Shown here: positions 50,386-58,137 of the stretch, piece after piece
How the letters are laid out: each line of letters opens with the position of its first letter
Position numbering within the stretch: position 1 is the stretch's first letter
The notes under the pieces: model-generated
The model's input: the letters and a program-made list of their open reading frames with translations, nothing else
Databases searched by the model: none
What the model was told of the DNA's origin: nothing
Source: WJKG01 sp964627305
Lineage (GTDB): Bacteria; Zixibacteria; MSB-5A5; GN15; FEB-12
Assembly: GCA_964627305.1 (NCBI GenBank)
Contig: CAZVHP010000003.1
Span: 254,802-318,801 of the forward strand
Direction of reading: 5' to 3'
Length of the DNA: 64,000 nucleotides
Program-made: the position numbers and the translations under genes

Positions 50386-52110
50386 TTATCGCAACAACAG
50401 CATCTTTTGCGTGCCGACATATTCGTCGGTGATCAGTCGGTAAAAATACACGCCCGAGGCGACATCGCGGCCGGTTTCGTCTTTGGCATGCCAGGTTGTC
50501 TCGTAGTTGCCCGTTGCCAGGGTCCTGTCAACCAGCGTGTACACCTTTTGACCCAGCAGGTTATAGATTTCGAGCTGTACGTAGCCGGCGCGCTTGACAG
50601 AAAAGCCGATAGTGGTGCTCGGGTTAAACGGGTTGGGGTAATTCTGGTCGAGGCGATAGGCTACCGGCAGGGGACCATCAACTTCTTCCACTGAGAGTAT
50701 CAGGGTCGGCGCGAACCGCGCGCGGATGCCGATGTCCGCACCCAGCGAACTGCTGGCGTCGAACCAGGTGCCGCTCCCTCCGCTGGCGCTCAGGTAGGTC
50801 TTTCCGGCGACACTCGGTCCGGCATCATCGGCGCAGAGCGGATAGGTCGCGGTGACATTCGTGAACTTGACGACCACAAACACATCGTCACCGGCGCTGA
50901 CCATGGGCGGATCATCCAGATGGACAGTGTGATACCCGGCATGATCGAAACTCTGATCAAGTTTGGTCTCCAACAGGTTAGACAAAGTGGTGCCGTTGAA
51001 GTCGTCGTAGATGTAGATGTCAACATCGCTGCTGACATCGTTTGTCCAGAACTCGACTTTGTTGAGATATCGGTCATTGGTGGGAGTGAATTTGGCAAGT
51101 CCCCAGGCGGTGGTTGAGGACGACCAGCCGATGTTGACTCCCCATCCCCCCTCGTCGTGATAGAGCAACTCCTCGTTGCTGTTGTAGGTCTGCCACGATG
51201 AGATGGAGGATGCCCAGCTTCCGATTTTGGCCGACCCGTAGGCAATCGTGAAATAGCCGCCTTCGGCTCCGTATCCGCAGGTGCCCCCCCAGCCGGTCCC
51301 CCAGCTGTTCTTGACAATCCAGCCGCCGGCCCCCCCGTCGTGCACCAGATCATCATCCCAGCCGACAATGACAACTGCATGATTGATGGCGTGCGCCCCC
51401 GTGTAATAGAGCGTGTAGGAGCCATCGTAGTTGTTGAACTCGGTGGTCCAGGCGGGGTCATTGCCATCGCCGGCATACAGCACGGTCCAGACAGGACCGT
51501 TATTGTAGATATAGTCCTTTAGGACAGCTGTCGAGGGTACCGTCTGTCCGCTGATGAGATTCCATCCGGTAAGTGTCTTCTGGTAGGCGCACCCGGAGTT
51601 GCAGGCAACATCGGCGGCGACATAGGGATCGCAGGTCTCGAGGACGGTGCCATATTTGGAGAGCAGATCGGCCATGTCATGGTAATTGCCACCGTCGCAG
51701 GAGCGTTCGAAGTAGTTGCACTCTTTCATGTGATTCTCAGAAAGGTCAACTGCTCCCTGACCGTCGATCAGCATTCGGGCCTCAATATCGGCCGCGGCCG
51801 CAAAGGCATAGCAGGAACCGCAGGCGCCTTGGTTTCTCACCGAACTGACCTTGCCCTGCTCCCGCCAGTCCCAGCTTGCGGGAGTCTGAACGGCCTGGGC
51901 CTGCCCGGGAGATGTCCGGGGTTCCCGGCCAAGGTAGGACAGGTCCATCCGTGGTGGGATGGCACCGCGCCCCGGCGGCATTTCGAAAGTGTTCTCGGGC
52001 ATCAGTTGCGGGCCGATCTCAGGCGGTTCGCTTTGTGCATGAAGCGAACCGCACAACATGATCGCGATGATGGCGGCGAAGATAAGGACGGCATTAACGA
52101 GTCTGCGCAT
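50386..52110 (-). CDS. Secreted papain-like (C1A) cysteine protease with FlgD-like sorting domain
   Basis: A 574-residue exported peptidase. The signal peptide starts MRRLVNAVLIFAAIIAIML. The C1A domain (about 75-300) has the oxyanion Gln and catalytic Cys in NQGACGSCYAFAAAADIEA, the His in HAINHAVVIVGWDDD and the Asn in VKNSWGTGWGGTCGYG. There is little room for an inhibitor prodomain, only about 50 residues. A beta-rich domain follows (about 310-480, EVDIYIYDDFNGT-like), then the C-terminal sorting domain LDQNYPNPFNPSTTIGFSV ... GVYFYRL ... QKMLLLR. I chose the ATG at 52110 with GGGG upstream; the frame is open 42 codons more. Confidence 0.9.
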   Translation of the reverse strand: MRRLVNAVLIFAAIIAIMLCGSLHAQSEPPEIGPQLMPENTFEMPPGRGAIPPRMDLSYLGREPRTSPGQAQAVQTPASWDWREQGKVSSVRNQGACGSCYAFAAAADIEARMLIDGQGAVDLSENHMKECNYFERSCDGGNYHDMADLLSKYGTVLETCDPYVAADVACNSGCAYQKTLTGWNLISGQTVPSTAVLKDYIYNNGPVWTVLYAGDGNDPAWTTEFNNYDGSYTLYYTGAHAINHAVVIVGWDDDLVHDGGAGGWIVKNSWGTGWGGTCGYGAEGGYFTIAYGSAKIGSWASSISSWQTYNSNEELLYHDEGGWGVNIGWSSSTTAWGLAKFTPTNDRYLNKVEFWTNDVSSDVDIYIYDDFNGTTLSNLLETKLDQSFDHAGYHTVHLDDPPMVSAGDDVFVVVKFTNVTATYPLCADDAGPSVAGKTYLSASGGSGTWFDASSSLGADIGIRARFAPTLILSVEEVDGPLPVAYRLDQNYPNPFNPSTTIGFSVKRAGYVQLEIYNLLGQKVYTLVDRTLATGNYETTWHAKDETGRDVASGVYFYRLITDEYVGTQKMLLLR

Positions 52111-52378
52111 AGTAACCCCGTTGCAAGTGGTTCTGTCGGCTCTGCAAGTTGGCCGGTCTATCTTGCTTTCGACCTGTTTGCCTGCGAGCTTTAGGGTTTC
52201 GCTTGCACGATGAAGCTGGTGTCGCCAAGTTGCCACGGTGCCGCAGTGAGTGTGCCAGTTTGGAACTATTGCGGTCCTGTGTGGTGGCCGTGTATACTAC
52301 CTCGAAGACCGAGTCCGCAGGCTGTTGTGATCCGGCCGCAGGGCGGCACCGACCTGAGCATAACACAAGCGAGTTGAC

Positions 52379-53140
52379 ATGAATATCATTCTCCTTCTGC
52401 CTGAAGATCAAACCGACGAGAGCTGCTACTGCCTGCACGATTCCCGCGCTGAACACATACGATCGGTACTCCGAGGAGCCGAAGGCGACGTTGTGGAGAT
52501 CGGGCTGCTCAACGGACCTCAGGGAATCGCGGAGATTTTATCGATCGGGCCAAAATTTGTTGAATTGCAGATCCGGGAGCTTCGCAAACAACAAGAAGTG
52601 ATGCCGATTGTCGACCTGATTTGCGCGCTCCCGCGTCCCCAAACCCTCAAGCGGGTGCTGGCTGCCTGCGGAACAATGGCCGTGCGTCAGTTGCATTTGG
52701 TACGCGCCAACCGCGTCGAGCGAAGCTTCTATCAGTCACCACTCCTGCAGCCGGCCAACATGAGGCGTCACCTGGTTGAGGGTATGATGCAGGGACGACA
52801 GACCCGCCTGCCGAGGGTGTCTGTTCATCAGCGCTTCCGTCCGTTTTTCGAGGATATCCTGCCCCCGCTTGTAGGCGAGACCGATTCAGAGGCACTCATG
52901 GTAGTGGCCGACGGTGGCGCTCAGAGGACTATTGCCGGATGCTGTCAGGGCCGGCCAGCGTGGATTATTGGTGCTGTCGGACCCGAAGGCGGGTGGGTGC
53001 CGTTTGAACTGGAGACAATGCGTGCAAGCGGCTTTCAGGCGGTCTCGCTGGGTCGGTGGGTGCTCCGCGTGGAGGCGGCGGTGGTAGCTCTGCTCTCCCA
53101 GATTGAGATGCAGGTAGTCGCACACAGGCAGTTGCGCTAA
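52379..53140 (+). CDS. rsmE: 16S rRNA (uracil-1498-N3)-methyltransferase RsmE
   Basis: A 253-residue SPOUT-class methyltransferase that methylates U1498 in the decoding centre of 16S rRNA. The N-terminal PUA-like part (HDSRAEHIRSVLRGAEGDVV) precedes the knotted domain, with the SAM-binding GAVGPEGGWVPFE and LGRWVLRVEAAVVALL (the family's LG-x-x-ILRxETA region, here with V-E-A-A). It overlaps the convergent mannosyltransferase gene by four bases at the stop codons (CTAA). Confidence 0.92.
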   Translation: MNIILLLPEDQTDESCYCLHDSRAEHIRSVLRGAEGDVVEIGLLNGPQGIAEILSIGPKFVELQIRELRKQQEVMPIVDLICALPRPQTLKRVLAACGTMAVRQLHLVRANRVERSFYQSPLLQPANMRRHLVEGMMQGRQTRLPRVSVHQRFRPFFEDILPPLVGETDSEALMVVADGGAQRTIAGCCQGRPAWIIGAVGPEGGWVPFELETMRASGFQAVSLGRWVLRVEAAVVALLSQIEMQVVAHRQLR

Positions 53141-54252
53141 CCGGCAACTGCTTCAAGAGCATAATCAAGTTGTCCGGCGCGGTGTTGCCAGCCGAAGGCT
53201 GCCGCGGCCGCCCCCGACAGATCACTGCCATCCCGCCACAGCGACCCACTGCTGAATCGCCGGATCACCGTTTCGAGCACGGCCACCAGGCTGTCTTCGG
53301 TGCCGTCGTACAGATAACGCTCGGTATCTTCGCCGGCGATACATCGCAGTACCTCAGGGTATGCCAGGCGGTTGGACAGCACCGGGTAGCAGCCGGCGGA
53401 AATCGCCTCGACTATGGCCATGCCGAAGAACTCGTGGTCGGCGGTAGACACCACGATATCGGCTTGTCTGAGGGCGTCGTAGTAACTGCCGCGGTCGCGA
53501 GGCAGAACGGCGTTGACCAGGCGGTCACCGAGGCGCTCGGCAAGCGCCTCCAGTGCTGGAGGTGTGGCGCGAAATGCCTGCCCCAGCAGCCGTAGCCTGA
53601 ATGGCAAATCGTCTTCTGTCAGCCTCATTACCGCGGCTGCAAGCAACTCCGGATTCTTGTCGTGCTCCCAGCGGGCTGGCCAGATGAGCAATGGTTCAGG
53701 GTTGCGATGCCGGGAGACAGTTCCGACCGGTTCGATCCCGGGATACATCACCGCCGATCTGAGCTCGATCGACTTCAGACAATCACTGTGGCGATAGTCC
53801 GGCATTCGGGCGAGCCACGCATCACAAGCGCTAAGAAAGTCGCTGCGGTGAAAAACGGAGTTGAACCAGACCGCCTCGGCGGCCACTGCCGACGTGAAAT
53901 TGGTATAAGCCAGGTGCAGATCCCGGTCGTCCTCTACCTGCGAAGGGTAGGTGAGTTGATTCTCGTGGAAATACATCACCGTCGGAAGGGTCGCAACCTC
54001 TTGTCTGACCAGTCCCCGGAACTCCGCCAGATTCAGCATGTCGCTGGCAATGACGACGTCCCATGTGCTGCCACCGGCAACGTGGTTGTTGATCATTGTC
54101 GACATCGTCACGGCACTGTGGCGCATGCGCCATTTCCAGTGGTGCGGCGGCAGCCCCAGCACTGTCCACTGGTGACGCGAATGGTGTTGCCAGCCATCCA
54201 GGAAAGCCCGATGGCTGCCGCCGAAGAACGGTTCGAGAGCCAGAACACGCAC
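53137..54252 (-). CDS. tRNA-queuosine alpha-mannosyltransferase-like glycosyltransferase (GTDC1/DUF3524 family)
   Basis: A 371-residue GT-B glycosyltransferase. The N-terminal LALEPFFGGSHRAFLDGW and LPPHHWKWRMRHSA are the hallmark of the DUF3524/GTDC1 family, whose animal member mannosylates queuosine in tRNA-Asp. YFHENQLTYPSQ is also family-specific. The C-terminal half is a GT4-type nucleotide-sugar domain (LIWPARWEHDKNPELLAAAV, VSTADHEFFGMAIVEAISAG with the Glu of the E-x7-E motif). The start is probably the GTG at 54252, with AAAGGAG six bases upstream. It is encoded tail-to-tail with rsmE, another RNA modification gene. Confidence 0.85.
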   Translation of the reverse strand: MRVLALEPFFGGSHRAFLDGWQHHSRHQWTVLGLPPHHWKWRMRHSAVTMSTMINNHVAGGSTWDVVIASDMLNLAEFRGLVRQEVATLPTVMYFHENQLTYPSQVEDDRDLHLAYTNFTSAVAAEAVWFNSVFHRSDFLSACDAWLARMPDYRHSDCLKSIELRSAVMYPGIEPVGTVSRHRNPEPLLIWPARWEHDKNPELLAAAVMRLTEDDLPFRLRLLGQAFRATPPALEALAERLGDRLVNAVLPRDRGSYYDALRQADIVVSTADHEFFGMAIVEAISAGCYPVLSNRLAYPEVLRCIAGEDTERYLYDGTEDSLVAVLETVIRRFSSGSLWRDGSDLSGAAAAAFGWQHRAGQLDYALEAVAG

Positions 54253-54393
54253 ACATGTCTCCTTTGAAGCCTGCCTTGCCAATTAACCGTCGCCGGGAGC
54301 GCCCGTCAACCAGCCCGATCAGAATACCTGAGGGTTTTCATCGATACCTCAAGAATCCCCAGGGATTTTTTCTGGCAGAAAGCAACAAGCTAT

Positions 54394-54407
54394 CTGTATC
54401 TATACAG
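54394..54407. repeat. 14-bp palindrome CTGTAT-CT-ATACAG ahead of the serpin gene
   Basis: A perfect palindrome about 40 bases upstream of the serpin start. It resembles a LexA box (CTGT...ACAG), but the spacing is two bases short of the E. coli form, so I do not call it LexA. A small hairpin followed by TTTTT (54354-54371) lies just before it. Confidence 0.3.
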
Positions 54408-54447
54408 AAGGCACGGTCGATGCACTCACTTCTGACTGGAGGATATC

Positions 54448-55683
54448 GTGAGCAATTCACTTGAGATACTGCCGATTGTCATCTTCGGCCTGGTCCTTGG
54501 CTTTGCGGCCTCCGGCTCTGCCGGAGCACAAGATGGGGCCGCTATGGAGTCCGCTGTCAACCAGTTCGGGCTTGAGTTGTTTCATGAGGTTCGTGCACAG
54601 GTTGCAGGCGAGCCGAATGTCATTGTGTCGCCTGTCAGCGCGGCACTGGCGCTGGCAATGGTGCACCTTGGAGCCGGTGGGGCCACAGAACAGGCGATGA
54701 AGGCGACACTGCACCTGCCGGCCGTTGAAAGGGAAGAGCTGGTGAGTGCCTACCGCCGCCTGCTTGACGAGTTGAACGGGACGGATTCGGCAGTCGCACT
54801 GGACCTGGCCAACAGCATCTGGCTCAACCGGCGGCATCAGTTCAACTCGGACTATCTGAGACAAGTCACCGAGTGCTTCGCCGCTGAACTGGCTCGTGTC
54901 GACTTCTCTGATCCAACATCAGCCGATGTCATCAACAACTGGGTCAGTGACGCTACCCAAGGGAAGATTGATCGGATCGTCGATGCTGTCGAGCCCGATT
55001 TGGCCATGATCCTTATCAACGCACTCTATTTCAAGGCCGATTGGCAGGTGACGTTCGACACCTCGCTTACGAGGCCTCAACCGTTCCGGTTGCCTGATGG
55101 CTCAACCGTGGACCATCCCCTGATGCAGGTTTCTGAGCGATTCCGGTACCTCGAAACTCCCGAATTGCAGATGATCGAGCTGCCATACGCGGGCCAGCAG
55201 CACTCGATGTTCATCATCCTGCCAGCAGATACCGTCGCCATTGCTAACTTCCTGGATCAACTGACATTCGCCGCCTGGAACGAGTACGTCAACAAGCTGA
55301 AGTCGCAGAAAGGTACGCTGGTGTTGCCTCGCTTCAAGCTCACTTCGGACTACATACTCAACCGGGCGCTTCAGAACCTCGGAATGGAGACCGCGTTTGT
55401 GCCGGGGCGGGCCGACTTCTCGCCCATGCTCGCTGACTTGGATAATTCAGGGTCACCGGAGCTGTTTATCAGCGAGGTGCGTCAGAAGACCTTTATCGAA
55501 GTAATTGAGACTGGTACCGAGGCGGCCGCGGTAACCTCGGTGGGCATTCGGCTGACATCGATTCAGCAGGATGAGCCGAAGGAGTTCTTCATGCAGGTCG
55601 ACCGGCCGTTCGCCTTTGTGCTGGCGGACAAGGGAACCGGGACACTGCTGTTTATCGGTCAGGTCGGCGATCCCGCCCGCTGA
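54448..55683 (+). CDS. Secreted serpin (serine/cysteine protease inhibitor)
   Basis: A 411-residue serpin with signal peptide (SLEILPIVIFGLVLGFAASG). Conserved segments are FGLELFHEV, VSPVSAALALAMVHLGAGG, LANSIWLNRR, ALYFKADWQVTFD and the C-terminal DRPFAFVLADKGTGTLLFIG. The reactive loop hinge EVIETGTEAAAVTSVGIR has small residues at P15-P9, the sign of an inhibitory member that can insert its loop. P1 cannot be fixed by eye. GTG start with GGAGG five bases upstream. Several secreted proteases of the same organism are encoded within 25 kb, which are obvious possible targets. Confidence 0.93.
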   Translation: MSNSLEILPIVIFGLVLGFAASGSAGAQDGAAMESAVNQFGLELFHEVRAQVAGEPNVIVSPVSAALALAMVHLGAGGATEQAMKATLHLPAVEREELVSAYRRLLDELNGTDSAVALDLANSIWLNRRHQFNSDYLRQVTECFAAELARVDFSDPTSADVINNWVSDATQGKIDRIVDAVEPDLAMILINALYFKADWQVTFDTSLTRPQPFRLPDGSTVDHPLMQVSERFRYLETPELQMIELPYAGQQHSMFIILPADTVAIANFLDQLTFAAWNEYVNKLKSQKGTLVLPRFKLTSDYILNRALQNLGMETAFVPGRADFSPMLADLDNSGSPELFISEVRQKTFIEVIETGTEAAAVTSVGIRLTSIQQDEPKEFFMQVDRPFAFVLADKGTGTLLFIGQVGDPAR

Positions 55684-55744
55684 CGGCCTGAGTGTGATGC
55701 TCGTGTCGTGGCAGAGGCGACAGCATGGCGGGAAGCCCGCGTCG

Positions 55745-56587
55745 TCAGAGTGCATCCCTCAGGATGGCCTTGGCGTCCCTGCGCTCGGTCGGCTCGATCG
55801 GGTGTCGGGCCGGGTACCCCAGCGGCGTCACCGTGACAAGGTAGTGGTGCGTCGGGATGCCAAGCTTCTGCTTGATGTCATCACGGTTCATCGACCCGAT
55901 CCAGCACGTGCCCAGACCGTAGTGCCAGGCCGCCAGCATGAACCAGGAAGCGGCGATAGAGCCATCCTGCTCCGGATGATTGCTGATATCCGTGTCGGCG
56001 ACAACAGCCATCGCCATCGGTGCCTGAGATATGGGGGCCGAGGCGGCCTCGAGGCGTGCCCCAAGCCATGATTTGACCGCTTGCGTCCTGATGGGAATGA
56101 AGTAGCACGGCTGACGGTTGTAGGCCGAGGGTGCCCAGCGCGACAATCCCACAATCTTGCGTACCGTAAACTCATCCAGTTCCGTGTCCAGAAACTCCCG
56201 GATGCTTCGTCGGTGCTTGAGCAGATCGGCGCCATCAGCATACTCCGCCACCGGGTGGTCAAACCACTGGATCTCCACCATGCGGCTCTCCGGATCGCGG
56301 GCAAAGAACTGATAGATGCGGTACTTGTCGTTGTATCGCGGCTCGCCGATCGCCATGGGCTTTAGCTCGGCATACATCGCGTCGACCGTTTCCTTGTGTC
56401 GAAAGAAGAAGGTCAGCATCGCCTGCGATTCAACATAGTCTCGCAGACAGAACCCAAACAGGAAGTTGCCGTGCTTGAAGATCACGCAGTCCTTCTGCTC
56501 GAGCCAGATGTCACAGTGGATCTGCTCGGTGTAGAATTCCCGGAGCACTTCGAGTTGCCGTGTTTTCAGGAAAAGTATGCCGCTCAT
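55745..56587 (-). CDS. Fusion of VOC/glyoxalase-like domain and nitroreductase domain
   Basis: A 280-residue two-domain protein. Residues 1-110 have the VOC pattern (ILFLKTRQLEVLREFYTE, IFKHGNFLFGFCL, IYQFFARDPESRMVEIQWF). Residues about 118-280 are an FMN-dependent nitroreductase (RRSIREFLDTELDE, APSAYNRQPCYFIPI, LAAWHYGLGTCWIGSM, VTVTPLGYPA). No stop or frameshift separates the two. VOC proteins often bind aromatic or thiol compounds, so the pair may supply and reduce one substrate, but none is identified. The nitroreductase part alone is slightly short for the family. Confidence 0.85.
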   Translation of the reverse strand: MSGILFLKTRQLEVLREFYTEQIHCDIWLEQKDCVIFKHGNFLFGFCLRDYVESQAMLTFFFRHKETVDAMYAELKPMAIGEPRYNDKYRIYQFFARDPESRMVEIQWFDHPVAEYADGADLLKHRRSIREFLDTELDEFTVRKIVGLSRWAPSAYNRQPCYFIPIRTQAVKSWLGARLEAASAPISQAPMAMAVVADTDISNHPEQDGSIAASWFMLAAWHYGLGTCWIGSMNRDDIKQKLGIPTHHYLVTVTPLGYPARHPIEPTERRDAKAILRDAL

Positions 56588-56803
56588 ACGTCACCCCTTC
56601 AGAATACTGCCATTGCAGACACCGCCGCAGACGGTGAGGTAGCTGATATGACCAAGCAAACACTTCGGATGCCAATAGTCAAGCAGCTCACCGAAGTCGT
56701 TCAGGCCGGCACTAAATACACTCGGGAAGCCCGCCGATACTAAAAGAGGACACACTGGACACACTGGACACGTAAGGTAGACCACTGATCAGGGGATGAT
56801 ATC

Positions 56804-57070
56804 GTGACCAACAAAGTTCGCCGACTTATGAACGCCAATTTTGACGAACCGACCCGACCCGAGGCAGAGCGGCTTCTGGAACAATGCCGGCATGATGATC
56901 GCTCCCAGCAGGAGCGCCTGCAACTGGCTATTATCAAATTGTCTCACAATGACATACGTAAGCTTGCGCATCTTGTCGAGGACGCTCTGAACGATCCCCG
57001 GGACATTCTGTACTGGGCCGAGTATCCTGACCCTTCCGATCTTCTCGGCGGCGACCAGCCCCGCGCTTGA
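56804..57070 (+). CDS. Small helical protein of unknown function
   Basis: An 88-residue protein, not recognised. It is predicted almost wholly helical and charged (ERLLEQCRHDDRSQQERLQL, NDIRKLAHLVEDALNDPRD) and cytoplasmic, ending with a Pro/Asp-rich tail (AEYPDPSDLLGG). The start codon is GTG without a strong ribosome binding site, so the call that this is a real gene is tentative. The 216-base stretch upstream (56588-56803) holds a short tandem repeat ACACTGG x2 near 56750 and nothing else evident. Confidence 0.5.
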   Translation: MTNKVRRLMNANFDEPTRPEAERLLEQCRHDDRSQQERLQLAIIKLSHNDIRKLAHLVEDALNDPRDILYWAEYPDPSDLLGGDQPRA

Positions 57071-57195
57071 ATGCGCGCCGATTCTTCATATCCCGTGTTG
57101 GCTACGCCGCTACATCGCCGTGTTGTTGTGGAATCAGACGTGACAGAGAGTCACTGCTCGCCCGATTTCTGTCCGTGAAGTGATCGGGGGCATCA

Positions 57196-57651
57196 TCAAT
57201 CTGGCACCCGCGTGTCGACGATATGGGCTGAACGTGTATACCTTGTCGCCCGACGCGCCTCAACCTTCCGGGTGTACCGTCTCAGGACCGAGCGCAGCGT
57301 GAAGACCAACTCGACATTGTGGAACGGTTTACGAAAGAACCCATCGGCGCCATGAGCCACGATTTCCTCGGGTGTCATTGATGCCTTGCCGGTAATCAGG
57401 ATCACCGGAATGTGCGGGTACTCCTGCTTCACAGTCATCAGCAGTTCTATGCCGTCGATGTTCGGCATCACGATGTCGGAGACAACTACATCGATTCTCT
57501 GCGACCTCAGAATCTCCAATGCTTGTTGTCCGTCGCTGGCTGTGACGCAGTCGAACCGTTCGATCCGGAGAACATCGGCCAACAGGTCGCGGATGAAATC
57601 CTCATCCTCTGCGATAAGTACCTGCACCTTGCCGTTGTTCATTGCAGCCAC
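57196..57651 (-). CDS. Response regulator, single receiver domain
   Basis: A 151-residue protein with one intact receiver domain: acidic pair in LIAEDEDF (about 15-16), phospho-acceptor Asp59 in VVVSDIVMPNIDG, Thr87 in ILITGKA and Lys108 in FFRKPFHN. The last 25 residues are basic (RKVEARRATRYTR) and not an output domain. It works by protein-protein contact or as an intermediate in a phosphorelay. A second, degenerate receiver gene lies 50 bases upstream on the same strand, but no histidine kinase is adjacent. Confidence 0.88.
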   Translation of the reverse strand: MAAMNNGKVQVLIAEDEDFIRDLLADVLRIERFDCVTASDGQQALEILRSQRIDVVVSDIVMPNIDGIELLMTVKQEYPHIPVILITGKASMTPEEIVAHGADGFFRKPFHNVELVFTLRSVLRRYTRKVEARRATRYTRSAHIVDTRVPD

Positions 57652-57701
57652 GATCTTGGCTCGAAGCGTGTCTTCGATGACTGGGAGAACAAATATATCT
57701 G

Positions 57702-58001
57702 TTACCCCCGTTCGGTATATTCGGCAACCAATGACTCATTGAAGGACCTCCCGCCGACGAGTACAGGAATGCGCCCCAGCCTGGGGCTACGTCTGATCTT
57801 ATCGAGGAAGGTAATCCCGCAGTTGTCAGCTGCTGCGTGGTCGATGATGACCACGTCGATATCCGGATCATGCTCGATGACTTTGTGGCCACGTTTGCAG
57901 GAGGGCTCCACGACAGCTTCGACTCCAATTCTCTCGAGCATCTTTCGAAGCTGCTTCCACGGTTCGTCCTGACCGCAGACCACCACGGCTTTCTGTTCCA
58001 T
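57702..58001 (-). CDS. Degenerate receiver-like protein
   Basis: A 99-residue protein with the alternating strand-helix pattern of a receiver (VVVCGQDEPWKQLRKML, VVIIDHAAADNCGITFLDKI, IPVLVGGRSFNESL). The acidic pair is weak (GQDEP) and the conserved Lys-Pro is absent (GGRSFNE), while an Asp stands at the phospho-site position (IIDHA). It is probably a pseudo-receiver. I use the ATG at 58001, with GAGAG upstream; the frame opens 12 codons earlier. It is probably in one operon with the receiver protein downstream. Confidence 0.65.
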   Translation of the reverse strand: MEQKAVVVCGQDEPWKQLRKMLERIGVEAVVEPSCKRGHKVIEHDPDIDVVIIDHAAADNCGITFLDKIRRSPRLGRIPVLVGGRSFNESLVAEYTERG

Positions 58002-58137
58002 TGCAGTCTCTCGAAACTGTATGTGTTTCGTCCCCAATCGCCTCTCAGAGATTATCGACCCTCTGGTCTGGAATCTTGAGACAATTGGTCCGGGTCATCG
58101 TCACTGCGCTCGATTCTCACTACATCAGCGGTAGCGA

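Noticed and set aside
54394..54407. LexA box before the serpin gene
   Set aside because: CTGT and ACAG are separated by 6 rather than 8 bases, and no SOS gene is near.
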